From Methylophilus sp. 13 (GTDB lineage Bacteria > Pseudomonadota > Gammaproteobacteria > Burkholderiales > Methylophilaceae): a stretch of 64,000 nt of DNA. Shown in pieces: positions 7,415-19,306 of this stretch. Numbering within the stretch: position 1 is the stretch's first letter; every line of letters begins with the position of its first letter. The notes under the pieces are model-generated. The model was not told the DNA's origin and made no database searches. It saw nothing but the letters and a program-made list of their open reading frames with translations. The DNA lies in the NCBI RefSeq assembly GCF_015354335.1, contig NZ_JADKYR010000002.1, positions 434,001 through 498,000 of the forward strand. Reading direction: 5' to 3'. The translations under genes were made by a program, and so were the position numbers.

Positions 7415-8860
7415 TTATTGCAGACTCATCAGCAAGCTATGCCCGCAGACGCCTAATAGAATTTCAGGGAACAAGCCCAAGCCCAGTAACGCCAGGGTAT
7501 GCACACTGAGGATAAAGCGCATATCGATCGGTGCGGACAGCGGTGTATGGTCTTCCGGTGCATCAAAATACATTTTACGCACGATGTTGAGATAGTAGAA
7601 CGCACCAATAGTCGCCATCAGCACGGCAAACACCACCTGCCAGGTGAAGCCAGCCTGCCAGGCGGCCTGCAATACGGTGAATTTGGCATAAAAACCAATG
7701 GTAGGCGGAATACCGGCCATGCTGAACATAATGATCAACATGAGGAAAGCAAACCATGGATGGCGCTGGTTAAGCCCTTTGAGATCGTTGATCTCTTCGG
7801 CTTCAAAGCCCTGACGGCTCAATACCAGAATGATACCGAAGCCGGCAATTGACATCAGGACATAGGCACTGATGTAAAAGAAGCTGGAAGCAAAGCCATT
7901 GGCATTGGCACTCATCATGCCGAACAGAATGAACCCAACATGCGAAATCGTGGAATATGCCAACATACGCTTGAGGTTGGTCTGCACAATCGCGCTAAAG
8001 TTACCGATGATGATGGACAACACCGCCATTAACATCAGCATATCCTGCCAGTCCATGGCCAGCGGATGCAGACCTTGCACCAACAGACGCACGGTCATCG
8101 CATAAGCCGCCAGTTTTGGCACGGAGCCAATTAACAGTGTCATCGGAGTTGGCGACCCCTGATAGACATCGGGCACCCACATCTGGAACGGGACAGCGCC
8201 AAACTTGAAGGCAATACCGGCAACCAGAAACACCAAGCCCATGATCAGCACAGGGCTCTTGGGCTGCTGACTAATGCTGTTGGCAATATCACTGACATCC
8301 AGGCTGCCAGTCATGCCATACAGCATACTCATGCCATATAGCAGCATCCCTGAAGCGAGTGCACCTAACACAAAATATTTCATGGCCGACTCGGACGCTC
8401 TTGGATTATCGCGATCAAAGGCTACCAGAGAGTAGAGGCACAGTGACAGCAATTCCAGGCCCATATAAATGGTCAGCAGGTTGTGGCCTGACACCATGAT
8501 CATCATACCGAGCAAGCCGAACAGGACCATGGCATAAAACTCACCACGATAGAGGTTACGGTCTTGCAGGTATTTGCGGGTATATACCAGGATCAACGAG
8601 GTGCCCAGATACATCATCATTTTGATGACGTCTGACAAGGTATCGTCGATAAACATGTGCGAGAAGGCAAAGCCCACCGCTGGGGTATGCGTTTTAAAAG
8701 TAAAGAAGGCGGCCGCAAGCAAGGTCAGCTGACTTAATCCATAAATCATGAAGCGGTTTTGTGGCAGGATGAACAAATCCAGCAACAAAATAAACATGGC
8801 CATGCCCAATACAACCATTTCCGGCAACAGGGCGAGCAAGTCAAATTGCATATTATCCAT
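7415..8860 (-). CDS. nuoN: NADH-quinone oxidoreductase subunit N
   Basis: This 481-residue antiporter-like subunit of the complex I membrane arm belongs to the Mrp-type proton pump family. Conserved helices include the segment NLLTIYMGLELLSLCLYSLV with the key glutamate, and the NLKRMLAYSTISHVGF helix. About 14 transmembrane segments fit the family length. The start has AGGA about 10 bp upstream; a second ATG is three codons inside. It is the last of the fourteen nuo genes. Confidence 0.95.
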   Translation of the reverse strand: MDNMQFDLLALLPEMVVLGMAMFILLLDLFILPQNRFMIYGLSQLTLLAAAFFTFKTHTPAVGFAFSHMFIDDTLSDVIKMMMYLGTSLILVYTRKYLQDRNLYRGEFYAMVLFGLLGMMIMVSGHNLLTIYMGLELLSLCLYSLVAFDRDNPRASESAMKYFVLGALASGMLLYGMSMLYGMTGSLDVSDIANSISQQPKSPVLIMGLVFLVAGIAFKFGAVPFQMWVPDVYQGSPTPMTLLIGSVPKLAAYAMTVRLLVQGLHPLAMDWQDMLMLMAVLSIIIGNFSAIVQTNLKRMLAYSTISHVGFILFGMMSANANGFASSFFYISAYVLMSIAGFGIILVLSRQGFEAEEINDLKGLNQRHPWFAFLMLIIMFSMAGIPPTIGFYAKFTVLQAAWQAGFTWQVVFAVLMATIGAFYYLNIVRKMYFDAPEDHTPLSAPIDMRFILSVHTLALLGLGLFPEILLGVCGHSLLMSLQ

Positions 8861-8877
8861 TTTTTAAAATCCTGCTT

Positions 8878-10386
8878 TTAATAGCCTGTGACGGGCAATT
8901 TGGAAATCGCCATATGTTTCAGGAACTCTGTGCTGGTTGCCTGCATCACTTCGGTCAGTGCTTGTGGATAGACGCCGAAACCAATCACCAAGATGGCCAG
9001 AATACCCAAGATCAGGAACTCACGTTTGCTGAGGTCGCTCAGTTCGGCCACGTGATGATTTGTCACATTGCCAAAGAACACACGCTTGGTCATCCACAGC
9101 GTATAGGCGGCACCAAATATCAAGGTCGTCGCGGCAAAGAAAGCCACCCAGAAATTGAATTTGACTGCGGCCAGAATCACCATAAACTCGCCCACAAAGC
9201 CGGAGGTGCCAGGCAAGCCACTGTTGGCCATGGCAAACAACACGGCAAAGGCGGCAAACACAGGCATCTTGTTAACCACGCCACCATACGCGGAAATTTC
9301 ACGGCTATGGACGCGGTCGTATAACACACCTACGCTCAGGAACATCGCAGAAGAAATAAAGCCATGTGAAATCATTTGCACCAAGGCCCCCTCAAGCGCC
9401 AACTGGCTAAACATGAAGAAGCCCAAAGTGACAAAGCCCATGTGCGAGATCGAAGAATAAGCAATCAGCTTCTTCATGTCTTTTTGCACCAGCGCGACCA
9501 GTGCGATGTAGACCACTGCAATCAGCGACAGCGCGACCATGGCTGAAGTGAAGTAATGGGCTGCATCCGGAGCAATCGGCATGGCAAATCGCAGAAAGCT
9601 GTAGCCGCCAAGTTTCAGTGCAATGGCCGCCAGCACCACAGAACCACCCGTAGGTGCTTCAACGTGCGCATCCGGCAACCAGGTATGCACTGGCCACATC
9701 GGGATTTTCACCGCAAACGCCATGAAGAAGGCAATGAAAATATAGATTTGCGCTTGCAGGCTGAGCGGTAACAAATAGTAATCAGCCAACTCGAAACTGC
9801 CAGTCTGGTGATACAGGTAAATAAAAGCGACCAGCATCAACAAGGAGCCCAGCAAGGTATACAGGAAAAACTTGATGGTAGCGTAGACGCGGTTAGGCCC
9901 GCCCCAGATGCCAATCACCAGGAACATCGGAATCAGCATCGCTTCCCAGAAGACGTAATACAGAATCGCATCAAGCGCGGTGAACACACCAATCATGATC
10001 CCGCTCATGATCAGGAAGGCCGCCATGTACTGTGCCACATGTTTGGTAATCACTTCCCAACCTGCCAGTACCACAATCACCGTGGTAAAACTGGTTAACA
10101 GCACCAACGGCATTGAAAAGCCGTCCACCCCCAGGTGGTAATGCATATTGAAGGCCGGTACCCAGGGCAGCAATTCTTCAAACTGGAAGAAGCCGTCGTG
10201 AATATCAAACTGCGTGTACAGCGGCACAGTCACCAGAAAACTGACCAGGCTACCTACCAATGCCAGCCATCGAGTCAATGTGGCCTTTTGGTCACCGCCT
10301 AGCAACAACACCAGCACGCCAGACAATACCGGCAGCCAGACGGCCAGACTTAACCAGGAAATACTTGTGAGGTCGGCTTGCATCAT
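8878..10386 (-). CDS. nuoM: NADH-quinone oxidoreductase subunit M
   Basis: This 502-residue proton-pumping antiporter-like subunit has the expected FWEAMLIPMFLVIGIWGG and KKLIAYSSISHMGFVTLGFF helices and about 14 transmembrane segments. Its start codon shares one base with the nuoL stop, so translation is coupled. Length is normal. Confidence 0.96.
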   Translation of the reverse strand: MMQADLTSISWLSLAVWLPVLSGVLVLLLGGDQKATLTRWLALVGSLVSFLVTVPLYTQFDIHDGFFQFEELLPWVPAFNMHYHLGVDGFSMPLVLLTSFTTVIVVLAGWEVITKHVAQYMAAFLIMSGIMIGVFTALDAILYYVFWEAMLIPMFLVIGIWGGPNRVYATIKFFLYTLLGSLLMLVAFIYLYHQTGSFELADYYLLPLSLQAQIYIFIAFFMAFAVKIPMWPVHTWLPDAHVEAPTGGSVVLAAIALKLGGYSFLRFAMPIAPDAAHYFTSAMVALSLIAVVYIALVALVQKDMKKLIAYSSISHMGFVTLGFFMFSQLALEGALVQMISHGFISSAMFLSVGVLYDRVHSREISAYGGVVNKMPVFAAFAVLFAMANSGLPGTSGFVGEFMVILAAVKFNFWVAFFAATTLIFGAAYTLWMTKRVFFGNVTNHHVAELSDLSKREFLILGILAILVIGFGVYPQALTEVMQATSTEFLKHMAISKLPVTGY

Positions 10387-12458
10387 TAGTTAATTTTGAT
10401 AAAGAAAGTCATAAGAAGGAATACGCCAATAATCATGGCAAAGGCGTAGTGATAAATTAAACCGGATTGCAGCGTGCGTATTTTGGCAGAAATCTTGCCC
10501 ATGGTATTGGCGGTGCCGTTGACCATGGCGCCATCAATCAACGTGATGTCACCAAACTTCCACAACAAGCCGCCCAGACAGCGTGAACCTCCGGCAAAAA
10601 ACTTCTCGTTAAAGCTGTCAAAACCGTATTTGTTTTCAAGGATGTTGTAAATCACGATAAAGCGGGCTTTGATTGCAGCAGGGATATCCGGACGCTTCAT
10701 ATAGAAGAACCATGACAGTGCCACCCCGGAGGCCGCCAGGAAAAATGGCAGACTGGTAAAGCCATGAATCGCCATGCCTGCCGGACTATGCATGAACTCA
10801 TGGTAGTGATGGGCGAGGTGCTCCATGGCAGGATGCGCTTCAGGATTCACAAAAATCACATTTTTGAAGAAATCACCGTACAGCATCGGTTCCAGTGCAA
10901 TGTAACCAATCACCAGTGAGGGGATCGCCAGCAACGCCAATGGCAAGGTAACGACCCAGCCTGGCTCATGCGGATCATCGTTTGGTCCCAGGCCATGATG
11001 ATGCTCTTCGTCATGTGCATGATCATCAGGATGCGCGTCGTCATGGTGTGCGTCTGCATGTGCGACATGTGCATGGTCATCATGTTTGGCATGGCGCCAC
11101 TTTTCCTCACCGTGGAATACCAGGAAGTACAAACGGAATGAATAGAATGCGGTCACAAACACACCGACAATCACGGCAAAATAGGCAAAACCACTCCCAG
11201 GGATATGCGACAACTCAACCGCTTCGATGATGCTGTCCTTGGAATAAAACCCGGCAAAGAACGGCGTGCCAATCAAGGCCAGAGAACCGATCAATGAGGT
11301 GATCCAGGTGACCGGCAGGTATTTCTTGAGGTTACCCATGTTGCGGATATCCTGGTCGTGGTGCATACCCATAATCACAGAACCGGCACCCAGGAATAAC
11401 AACGCCTTAAAGAACGCATGGGTCATCAGATGGAAAATGGCTACAGAATAGGCTGATGCACCCAATGCAACAGTCATATACCCGAGTTGCGACAAGGTCG
11501 AATAGGCCACCACGCGCTTGATATCGTTCTGGATAATACCCAGGAAGCCCATGAACAGCGCAGTGATCGCACCGATCACCATCACGGTTGATAAAGCAGT
11601 CGTAGACAACTCATACAATGGCGACATACGTGCAACCATAAAGATACCCGCAGTCACCATAGTGGCAGCGTGAATCAGCGCAGAAATTGGCGTTGGACCT
11701 TCCATGGAGTCTGGCAGCCAGACATGCAGCGGAACTTGTGCAGATTTACCCATGGCGCCGACAAACAATAACAGGCAAGTGACTGTCATCAGGGACCAGT
11801 TGCAACTACCAATCAAGTTAACTTGTGTATTGGCAAACTCAGGGGCGCGCTGAAACACGGTGGCGTAATCCAGGCTACCAAAGTAATACAGCACCATGCC
11901 TATACCCAACAGGAAACCGAAGTCCCCTACCCGGTTAACCAGAAAGGCTTTCAAATTGGCGTAAATGGCGGTGGGACGTGTAAACCAGAAACCAATCAGC
12001 AGATATGACACCAGACCGACCGCCTCCCAGCCAAAGAACAACTGCATGAAGTTGTTGCTCATGACCAGCATCAGCATGGAGAAGGTAAACAGCGAAATGT
12101 AGCTGAAGAAGCGACTATAGCCTGGGTCTTCTTCCATGTAGCCGATGGTATAAATATGCACCATGAGTGACACAAAAGTCACCACGACCATCATCATGGC
12201 ACTCAGGTTATCAATCAGGAAGCCCACTTCAAAATGCACGTCACCCGAGTTGAGCCAGGTATACACCGCTTCGTTGAGCGTGAAGCCATTCAGGGTCTGG
12301 TTAAAAATGTAGGCAGACAAGGCAAATGCCGCGCCGACGCCAGCGATGGTCAACACATGTGCGGCCCAGCGTGGTAAGTAATTCCTAAAGAGGCCAACAG
12401 CGGCCGCAGCCAGCAAAGGCAACATCGGAATCAAGATCAGGATTTGTTTTATTGTCAT
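10386..12458 (-). CDS. nuoL: NADH-quinone oxidoreductase subunit L
   Basis: This 690-residue distal antiporter-like subunit carries the long lateral helix at its C-terminus. The core contains LFFGWEAVGLVSYLLIGFWF and DIKRVVAYSTLSQLGYM. A loop at about residues 455-495 is very rich in His and Asp (for example HAKHDDHAHVAHADAHHDDA), longer and more His-rich than in the E. coli protein. The rest is ordinary. It starts 5 bp after the nuoK stop. Confidence 0.96.
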   Translation of the reverse strand: MTIKQILILIPMLPLLAAAAVGLFRNYLPRWAAHVLTIAGVGAAFALSAYIFNQTLNGFTLNEAVYTWLNSGDVHFEVGFLIDNLSAMMMVVVTFVSLMVHIYTIGYMEEDPGYSRFFSYISLFTFSMLMLVMSNNFMQLFFGWEAVGLVSYLLIGFWFTRPTAIYANLKAFLVNRVGDFGFLLGIGMVLYYFGSLDYATVFQRAPEFANTQVNLIGSCNWSLMTVTCLLLFVGAMGKSAQVPLHVWLPDSMEGPTPISALIHAATMVTAGIFMVARMSPLYELSTTALSTVMVIGAITALFMGFLGIIQNDIKRVVAYSTLSQLGYMTVALGASAYSVAIFHLMTHAFFKALLFLGAGSVIMGMHHDQDIRNMGNLKKYLPVTWITSLIGSLALIGTPFFAGFYSKDSIIEAVELSHIPGSGFAYFAVIVGVFVTAFYSFRLYFLVFHGEEKWRHAKHDDHAHVAHADAHHDDAHPDDHAHDEEHHHGLGPNDDPHEPGWVVTLPLALLAIPSLVIGYIALEPMLYGDFFKNVIFVNPEAHPAMEHLAHHYHEFMHSPAGMAIHGFTSLPFFLAASGVALSWFFYMKRPDIPAAIKARFIVIYNILENKYGFDSFNEKFFAGGSRCLGGLLWKFGDITLIDGAMVNGTANTMGKISAKIRTLQSGLIYHYAFAMIIGVFLLMTFFIKIN

Positions 12459-12463
12459 CTCGC

Positions 12464-12769
12464 TTAACCTTTTAATTGATCCAGATCATCGACGTTGATG
12501 GTACGCAGGTTGCGGAACAATACGACCAGAATCGCGAGACCAATTGCAGACTCCGCTGCAGCCACCGTCAAGATGAAAAAGACGAATACCTGACCACCAA
12601 TATCATTGAGGTAATGCGAAAAAGCCACAAAATTCAGGTTAACGGCCAACAGCATCAACTCAATTGCCATGAGCAAAATAATGACGTTTTTGCGGTTGAG
12701 GAAAATACCAATCACACTGATGGCAAACATCAGCGCCCCCAAAATCAGGTAGTGAGACAAACCGACCAT
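12464..12769 (-). CDS. nuoK: NADH-quinone oxidoreductase subunit K
   Basis: This 101-residue three-helix subunit of the complex I membrane arm contains the conserved glutamates in [15 protein letters not shown] and [17 protein letters not shown] that form part of the E-channel and central proton axis. It begins 2 bp after nuoJ. Confidence 0.96.
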   Translation of the reverse strand: MVGLSHYLILGALMFAISVIGIFLNRKNVIILLMAIELMLLAVNLNFVAFSHYLNDIGGQVFVFFILTVAAAESAIGLAILVVLFRNLRTINVDDLDQLKG

Positions 12770-12771
12770 GA

Positions 12772-13395
12772 TTATTTACTCTCCTCTGCAGACGGTGCCG
12801 GTACTTCAACTTCAGCAGGCATAGAGATAATACGCAATCTGTCGTTACGCTTCACTTTGACCTGCTCGGCCGGATTCATGGATTTGTTGTCTTTACGTTC
12901 ACGCAAGGTCAACACAATTGCGGCAATCATCGCCACCAGCAACACGACCGCCGCTAGTTCAAACGGGAGCAAGTAGTCGGTATACAATACCTTGCCCAAC
13001 GCAGCCGTATTACTGAAGCCTGCCGGTGCAGACACCGCCTGACTGGGATTGAGGTTTTTGGCGGAAAGCACCATCACCATTTCGGCCATCATGACCACGC
13101 CAAAGGTCAACGCCAATGGCAGGTTAGACCAGAAGCCTTCACGCAATTTGTCGATATTGATGTCCAGCATCATCACCACAAACAGGAACAGCACCATCAC
13201 CGCCCCCACGTACACCAGAATCAGGGCAATGGCGAGAAACTCAGCTTCAAGCAACAACCAGATGCCTGCCGCCGTAAAAAATGCCAGCACCAGAAACAGT
13301 GCAGCATGCACGGGGTTACGCGTAGTAATCACGCGGATGCCAGAGAACAGCAGAATCGCTGCCAGCACATAAAAAACAATATCGGTAAATAACAT
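12772..13395 (-). CDS. nuoJ: NADH-quinone oxidoreductase subunit J
   Basis: This 207-residue five-helix membrane subunit includes the conserved third helix [20 protein letters not shown] that contacts NuoK. A hydrophilic C-terminal tail of about 40 residues, rich in Lys, Glu and Pro, follows the last helix and is poorly conserved in the family. Confidence 0.95.
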   Translation of the reverse strand: MLFTDIVFYVLAAILLFSGIRVITTRNPVHAALFLVLAFFTAAGIWLLLEAEFLAIALILVYVGAVMVLFLFVVMMLDINIDKLREGFWSNLPLALTFGVVMMAEMVMVLSAKNLNPSQAVSAPAGFSNTAALGKVLYTDYLLPFELAAVVLLVAMIAAIVLTLRERKDNKSMNPAEQVKVKRNDRLRIISMPAEVEVPAPSAEESK

Positions 13396-13414
13396 TTAGG
13401 ATTCCTGTCCGCGC

Positions 13415-13906
13415 TTATCGATAAGCTTTATCCTGGGCGCGGTCTGCTGCAATTTGCGCCTCGTATTTGTCACCCACTTCGAGCAACATTTTTTTTGTAT
13501 ACAGCAGGTCGCCGCGCTGCTCGCCGTGGTAGTCAAAAATCCGTGTTTCCACGATGCTATCCACTGGGCAGGATTCTTCACAAAAACCGCAAAAAATGCA
13601 CTTGGTCAGGTCAATGTCATAACGCGTGGTACGGCGGGTGCCATCATCACGCTGCTCGGATTCAATCGTAATCGCCATCGCCGGACAGACTGCTTCACAC
13701 AGCTTGCAGGCAATGCAGCGCTCTTCACCGTTAGGGTAGCGACGCAACGCGTGCAAGCCACGAAAACGGTTGGACTGCGGTGTACGTTCTTCCGGGTATT
13801 GAATAGTAATTTTCTTGGCGAAGAAATAGCGTCCGGTCAGGGCCATGCCTTTAAGCATCTCCCATAACATCAAACTGCCTAATGTATTTTTAATTGCGTT
13901 CAACAT
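13415..13906 (-). CDS. nuoI: NADH-quinone oxidoreductase subunit I
   Basis: This 163-residue subunit binds two [4Fe-4S] clusters (N6a and N6b). The first motif [12 protein letters not shown] has cysteines 64, 67, 70 and 74; the second, [12 protein letters not shown], has 103, 106, 109 and 113. It passes electrons from NuoG toward NuoB. Confidence 0.97.
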   Translation of the reverse strand: MLNAIKNTLGSLMLWEMLKGMALTGRYFFAKKITIQYPEERTPQSNRFRGLHALRRYPNGEERCIACKLCEAVCPAMAITIESEQRDDGTRRTTRYDIDLTKCIFCGFCEESCPVDSIVETRIFDYHGEQRGDLLYTKKMLLEVGDKYEAQIAADRAQDKAYR

Positions 13907-13945
13907 GGTAAGGTTTCCAAATACGTTGTCCGTGCGATTGTCCAG

Positions 13946-14974
13946 TTAGTGGAATAAATAAGCCCACTGGGTTTGCATCATGCCACCGACCACAATAATC
14001 CAGACCAGCGTGATGGGAATAAATACTTTCCAACCCAAACGCATGATCTGGTCATAGCGATAACGTGGAAAGGTAGCGCGGAACCACAAGAACAGGAACA
14101 ACAGGAAAGCGACTTTTGCCAGCAACCATACAATACTGTCAGGCAAGAACGGCACCGGTGATAACCAACCGCCCAAGAACATCAATGCGGCCAGCATGGA
14201 CACCAGCATCATATTGGCATACTCAGCCAGGAAGAACACCGCAAAGGCCATGCCCGAGTACTCTACATGGAAACCTGCCACGATTTCAGATTCACCTTCG
14301 GCGACGTCAAACGGCGCACGGTTGGTTTCAGCCACCGCACTAATAAAATAGACGACGAACAGCGGGAACAACGGCAGGAAATACCAGTGCCAGAAGCCCC
14401 CTTCTTGCCCCATCACGATCTTGCCCAAATTCAGTGAGTTGGCACACATCAAGACACCGACCAGTGTAAACCCCATGGCAATCTCATACGAGACAATTTG
14501 TGCTGCGGAACGCAAGGACCCTAGAAACGCATATTTTGAGTTGGACGCCCACCCGGCGATAATCACGCCGTAGACAGCAACTGAGGTCATGGCCAGTATA
14601 TAGAGTAAGCCTGCATCGACATTGGCCAACACCAGTGTGGCATCAAAAGGCACCACGGCCCAAGCTGCAAACGCCGGAGCAATTGCCAGTACTGGGCCAA
14701 TAAAAAACAATGCTTTATTAGACGCAGTCGGCAGAATAATTTCTTTAAACAGCAATTTGAGGCCATCTGCCAATGGTTGCAACAAACCCCAGTAGCCCAC
14801 ACGGTTGGGACCGATACGCACCTGCATGTAACCAATCACTTTACGCTCGGCCAGTGTGAGGTAGGCAACGCCTATCATCAATGGCAGCACAATCGCCACA
14901 ATTTTAATCAGTGTCCACACGACCAGTTGTACGTCTGTCCAGTAGGAACCAAATAATTCAGCAAAGAAATGCAT
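13946..14974 (-). CDS. nuoH: NADH-quinone oxidoreductase subunit H
   Basis: This 342-residue membrane subunit forms much of the quinone entry channel. It contains [19 protein letters not shown] and the conserved loop [20 protein letters not shown], hallmarks of NuoH/ND1. About eight transmembrane segments are visible. It ends just ahead of nuoI, with 39 bp between. Confidence 0.97.
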   Translation of the reverse strand: MHFFAELFGSYWTDVQLVVWTLIKIVAIVLPLMIGVAYLTLAERKVIGYMQVRIGPNRVGYWGLLQPLADGLKLLFKEIILPTASNKALFFIGPVLAIAPAFAAWAVVPFDATLVLANVDAGLLYILAMTSVAVYGVIIAGWASNSKYAFLGSLRSAAQIVSYEIAMGFTLVGVLMCANSLNLGKIVMGQEGGFWHWYFLPLFPLFVVYFISAVAETNRAPFDVAEGESEIVAGFHVEYSGMAFAVFFLAEYANMMLVSMLAALMFLGGWLSPVPFLPDSIVWLLAKVAFLLFLFLWFRATFPRYRYDQIMRLGWKVFIPITLVWIIVVGGMMQTQWAYLFH

Positions 14975-14975
14975 G

Positions 14976-17408
14976 TTATGCCATCTCGGTCAGTTGTTTT
15001 TCGTAAATTGCCACTTGCTCGGCAGACGCTTTTTCAATGGTGATGTCCCCCATCAAATCGCCAAGACCCGCAGTGAGTGGATGCGCTGCAGCCACACGCA
15101 CACAGCCTTTGGCAACGTGGTTATCCAGACGCGCTTTAAGCACAGCACTGCCTTTATCCTGACGGGCGACGACGATGTCGCCATCTTGCAAGCCAAGCTC
15201 TGCCAATTGGTCAGCATGCATCCGCGCCATCGGACGGATGTTGTATTTGGTTTTTTGCAAGGGCGCAGAACGGCGCACGATCGGGTCAGACTCGTATTGT
15301 GGAACTTCACCAATTCGCTGCAGGCCTTGTTTCTTGATATTCACCTGAATTTCTACCAGCTCTTTGAGGTTGTTGTTGAGACTGCGCCAGACCACGGCCG
15401 AGGGTTTCTCACCATTAAAGATGGCATTTTTCACTTCGTCGGAACTGTTGTATTCAAAGCCAGGCAAGTCCAGCGTATTTGCCAGCACACGCAGGACTTT
15501 CCAGCCTGGGCGCGCTTCGCCGAGAGGACGCGTCACGGCCTGGAAGCTCTGTACACGCCCTTCCATGCTCATAAAGCTGCCTGAGGTCTCGGTGAATGGC
15601 GTGATCGGTAACAGGATATCGGCGTTGTCGAGTGCTGCAGACTTGTACGCCGTCAAGGCAATCACGCACTCGGCTTTGGCGATGGCATCGGCTGCCAGTG
15701 CGGCATGCTGACAATCCAGCTCAGGCTCGATATTGAGCAATAGATACGCTTTGCGTGGGACTTCCAGCATAGCCCGTGCGTGCATGCCAGTGGCTGTAGG
15801 CATGACACCCATCAAATGCATGCCGGTGCTGTTTGCCGCTGGCGGTAAAATACCGCCTTTCGCACCACTGATGCCGCCAATGGCTTCAGCCATACTGTAC
15901 ATCTCGGTAAAACGGGGATCACTCAAGGCCATATTGCCTAGAAAAATACCAACCTTGGGTGCAATCAGGATCAAGTCGTCGCTGATACCCGCCAGGCACT
16001 CTGCAATTTTTTGCGTATTGGGACGCACCTGAATTTCTTCGAGTAACTTGTTCAGGGTGGGTGGCAAGCATAGCGACAGTTTTTGCAAGCCAGACATGGC
16101 TTTGAGGATCTGGCCCAACACATTCACCATGTCGTTCGGGCGCACAATGACTTTATGTGCAATGTCCATCAATGGATCGTTATCGAGCGGGCTGACAATA
16201 CATAATTCAGCCCCTCTGGAAACGGCCTTGCGGATACGTTGTGCCAGCAAAGGATGTTCGTTGCGGATATTCGAACCAATCAGCAGGATGCGATCCAGCT
16301 CTTCGATTTCCTGAATATTGCAGCCCATCCATGGTGTGCCGGTACGTTTGCCATCCAGGCGGAAGTCTGTCTGACGCAGGCGGTAATCGACGTTGCCACA
16401 GCCCAGGCCATCTGCCAGCTGCTTGATCAGGTAGCCTTCTTCCATGGTGCTATTCGGAGAAACCAGCACGCCCAAGGCATCACCGCCATATTGTTTGGTA
16501 ATGTCTTTGAGCTGACCCGCTGCAAATTCAATGGCTGTTTTCCAGTCAGTTTCCTGCCATTGCCCGTTGTGCTTGATCATGGGCACCTTGAGGCGGTCCG
16601 GACTGTTCAAACCCTCGTAGGAGAAACGGTCACGGTCAGACAGCCAGCACTCGTTAATCGACTCTTTTTCACGCGGTAACACACGCATGACTTTATGATC
16701 TTTGACGTGGACTTCAATGTGCGAGCCCAAGCCATCGTGCGGCGCAATCGAAGGTCTGCGCACCAGCTCCCAGCTGCGTGCAGAGTAACGGAAAGGCTTG
16801 CTGGTCAGCGCGCCCACCGGGCACAAATCAATAATATTGCCGCTGAGCTCAGAGTTCACAGACTGGTCAACATAAGCGGTAATCTCGGCATGCTCGCCAC
16901 GATTGACCAAGCCCAGCTCCTGCATGCCGCCTACTTCTTTCAGGAAGCGCACACAGCGGGTACATTGGATACAACGGGTCATGTCAGTACTGACCAGCGG
17001 ACCAATGTTTTTATTGAAGACCACACGTTTTTCTTCGATATAGCGTGAGCCAGATGCGCCATAAGCGACGGCAATATCCTGCAAGTCACATTCACCGCCT
17101 TGGTCGCAAATTGGGCAATCCAGCGGGTGGTTAATCAGCAAAAACTCCATCACGCTTTGCTGGGCTTCCACGGCAGACTTACTACGGGTGTAAATCTTCA
17201 TACCGTCCGCCACCGGGGTGGCACAAGCAGGCAGCGGTTTGTTGAATTTTTCTACCTGCACCAGACACATACGACAGTTGGCGGCCACCGACAGCTTTTT
17301 GTGGTAACAAAAACGCGGGATGGCGATCCCTGCCGCATCGGCCGCATCAATAATGGTGCTGCCGTGTTCGACTTCTAGAGGTTTGCCGTCAATTTCGATG
17401 TTTAGCAT
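14976..17408 (-). CDS. nuoG: NADH-quinone oxidoreductase subunit G
   Basis: This 810-residue molybdopterin-oxidoreductase-like subunit carries an N-terminal [2Fe-2S] domain (Cys34, 45, 48 and 62) and further cluster motifs [15 protein letters not shown] and [11 protein letters not shown]. The molybdopterin-like domain from about residue 220 holds no obvious extra cysteine quartet, so the N7 cluster seen in E. coli appears absent, as in mitochondria. At 810 residues it is a little longer than the usual 770-780. It starts 26 bp after nuoF. Confidence 0.96.
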   Translation of the reverse strand: MLNIEIDGKPLEVEHGSTIIDAADAAGIAIPRFCYHKKLSVAANCRMCLVQVEKFNKPLPACATPVADGMKIYTRSKSAVEAQQSVMEFLLINHPLDCPICDQGGECDLQDIAVAYGASGSRYIEEKRVVFNKNIGPLVSTDMTRCIQCTRCVRFLKEVGGMQELGLVNRGEHAEITAYVDQSVNSELSGNIIDLCPVGALTSKPFRYSARSWELVRRPSIAPHDGLGSHIEVHVKDHKVMRVLPREKESINECWLSDRDRFSYEGLNSPDRLKVPMIKHNGQWQETDWKTAIEFAAGQLKDITKQYGGDALGVLVSPNSTMEEGYLIKQLADGLGCGNVDYRLRQTDFRLDGKRTGTPWMGCNIQEIEELDRILLIGSNIRNEHPLLAQRIRKAVSRGAELCIVSPLDNDPLMDIAHKVIVRPNDMVNVLGQILKAMSGLQKLSLCLPPTLNKLLEEIQVRPNTQKIAECLAGISDDLILIAPKVGIFLGNMALSDPRFTEMYSMAEAIGGISGAKGGILPPAANSTGMHLMGVMPTATGMHARAMLEVPRKAYLLLNIEPELDCQHAALAADAIAKAECVIALTAYKSAALDNADILLPITPFTETSGSFMSMEGRVQSFQAVTRPLGEARPGWKVLRVLANTLDLPGFEYNSSDEVKNAIFNGEKPSAVVWRSLNNNLKELVEIQVNIKKQGLQRIGEVPQYESDPIVRRSAPLQKTKYNIRPMARMHADQLAELGLQDGDIVVARQDKGSAVLKARLDNHVAKGCVRVAAAHPLTAGLGDLMGDITIEKASAEQVAIYEKQLTEMA

Positions 17409-17434
17409 GTGATTACCGTTAAGCTTAAAACCGT

Positions 17435-18769
17435 TTATTTACCATCTACCATGGATTTTCCATGCTGGATGTAATACTCAAATTCGGGACGGAAGTGCTT
17501 GATGAAACTCAACACAGGCGTTGCTGCAGCATCACCCAAAGCACAGATGGTTCGGCCAGAAATGTTGTTACTTAAATCAGTCAGCAAGTCGAGATCTTCC
17601 ATCTTGCCTTTACCATCGACAATACGCTCGATAATGCGATACACCCAACCGGTGCCTTCGCGGCAAGGCGTGCATTGCCCACAGCTTTCTTCATAAAAGA
17701 AATAGCTCAAGCGCTTGAGTGTTTTCACCATGCAGGTGGTTTCGTCCATCACAATCATGGAACCCGCACCCAAGCTGGAGCCGGCTTTGCTCAAGCCATC
17801 ATAGTCCATGGTGGCATTTTCAATGGCGCTCGCTGGCATGACCGCAGTGGAAGGGCCGCCAGGAATCACCGCTTTGAGTTTGCGACCTTTCCAAACACCA
17901 CCGGCCATGGCCAGCAGGTCCTTAAAAGGTGTCCCCATTTTAATCTCGTAGTTACCTGGTTTTTCAACATGACCAGACACCGAGAATAACTTACTGCCGC
18001 CAGAATTAGGCACGCCTAAATCTGCAAATGCCTGCCCACCATGCTGCATGATCCAGGGGATAGAAGCATAGCTCTCGGTATTGTTGACGTTGGTCGGCTT
18101 GCCAAATACACCATAGCTGGCAGGAAAAGGTGGTTTGAAACGAGGCTGGCCTTTTTTGCCTTCAATCGACTCAATCAGGGCCGTTTCTTCGCCGCAAATA
18201 TAAGCCCCGTAACCATGGACGGCATAGAGATCAAAGCTAAATTCGGTGCCGAACAGATTTTCACCTAGGTAGCCAGCTTCACGCGCTTCAGCTAACGCAG
18301 CCTCAAAAATCTCATAATCCTGCCAGATTTCACCGTGGATATAGTTATACCCCACGCGTGCACCCAGCGTGTAAGCGGCAATCGCCATGCCTTCGATTAA
18401 CTGGTGCGGGTTATAACGGATAATGTCACGGTCTTTAAATGTGCCTGGCTCGCCTTCGTCTGTGTTGCAAACCAGATATTTGGTGCCGTCGTAATAACGC
18501 GGCATAAAGCTCCATTTGAGGCCGGTCGGAAAGCCTGCACCACCTCGACCACGCAAATTGGACACCTTGACCTGGCTGATGATATCCGGGGCCTTCACTT
18601 TTTCGGTCACCAAGCGCTTGAGCTGGGCATAGCCGCCTAATTTCTCATAAGTTGCCAGGGCGGCAGGATTGTCTTCGCTAAGTGTACGCAAAGTCACCAA
18701 AGTCTGGCCAGCCAAATCAGTTTTGATCACTGGTTTACTATTCAAGGAAGCATTTGAAGTCTTAGCCAT
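17435..18769 (-). CDS. nuoF: NADH-quinone oxidoreductase subunit F
   Basis: This 444-residue subunit binds NADH, FMN and the N3 [4Fe-4S] cluster. The glycine-rich loop [10 protein letters not shown] is at about residues 73-82 and the cluster motif [12 protein letters not shown] near residue 360. Compared with relatives it has roughly 15 extra N-terminal residues, so a later start is possible. Confidence 0.96.
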   Translation of the reverse strand: MAKTSNASLNSKPVIKTDLAGQTLVTLRTLSEDNPAALATYEKLGGYAQLKRLVTEKVKAPDIISQVKVSNLRGRGGAGFPTGLKWSFMPRYYDGTKYLVCNTDEGEPGTFKDRDIIRYNPHQLIEGMAIAAYTLGARVGYNYIHGEIWQDYEIFEAALAEAREAGYLGENLFGTEFSFDLYAVHGYGAYICGEETALIESIEGKKGQPRFKPPFPASYGVFGKPTNVNNTESYASIPWIMQHGGQAFADLGVPNSGGSKLFSVSGHVEKPGNYEIKMGTPFKDLLAMAGGVWKGRKLKAVIPGGPSTAVMPASAIENATMDYDGLSKAGSSLGAGSMIVMDETTCMVKTLKRLSYFFYEESCGQCTPCREGTGWVYRIIERIVDGKGKMEDLDLLTDLSNNISGRTICALGDAAATPVLSFIKHFRPEFEYYIQHGKSMVDGK

Positions 18770-18779
18770 ATTCCGTATC

Positions 18780-19259
18780 CTAGCCCTTGTTTAGCTCGTT
18801 AATGAGGGCATCCACTTTTTCGGTGGTCAGAAATTCGTGCATTTCACTGTTATTCACATGCAGTAACGGTGCGCCACCGCAACAGCCCATACACTCGCCT
18901 TCTTTCAGGCAGAATTTACCATCCGCTGTAACTTCGTTGAAGCCCACACCCAACTTGTGCTGCAAGTGCTCGACAATCTCATCCGAGCCACGCAACATGC
19001 AAGAAATATTAGTACAGACCGTAATTTTGTATTTTCCGACTGGCTCGAGATCATACATATTGTAGAAGGTAGCGACTTCTAACGCCGCGATTTCCGGAAT
19101 GCGCAAGTACTTGGCTACTTCGGAAATACTTTCCTTGGATAACCAGCCACGCTCCATCTGGACGATGCGTAATGCAGACATCACCGCTGCCTGACGCCTG
19201 TCAGCTGGATATTTGGACAGTTCGTATTCAATCTTTTCAATCGATTCTGCACTGAGCAT
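18780..19259 (-). CDS. nuoE: NADH-quinone oxidoreductase subunit E
   Basis: This 159-residue thioredoxin-like subunit carries the N1a [2Fe-2S] cluster. Its ligands are Cys82 and Cys87 (CTNISC) and Cys123 and Cys127 (CMGCC). It lies 10 bp upstream of nuoF. Confidence 0.96.
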   Translation of the reverse strand: MLSAESIEKIEYELSKYPADRRQAAVMSALRIVQMERGWLSKESISEVAKYLRIPEIAALEVATFYNMYDLEPVGKYKITVCTNISCMLRGSDEIVEHLQHKLGVGFNEVTADGKFCLKEGECMGCCGGAPLLHVNNSEMHEFLTTEKVDALINELNKG

Positions 19260-19306
19260 GCTTTTACCTTACTATCTTTTCGATCCGCGCTATCACGTTG
19301 TTCGGA

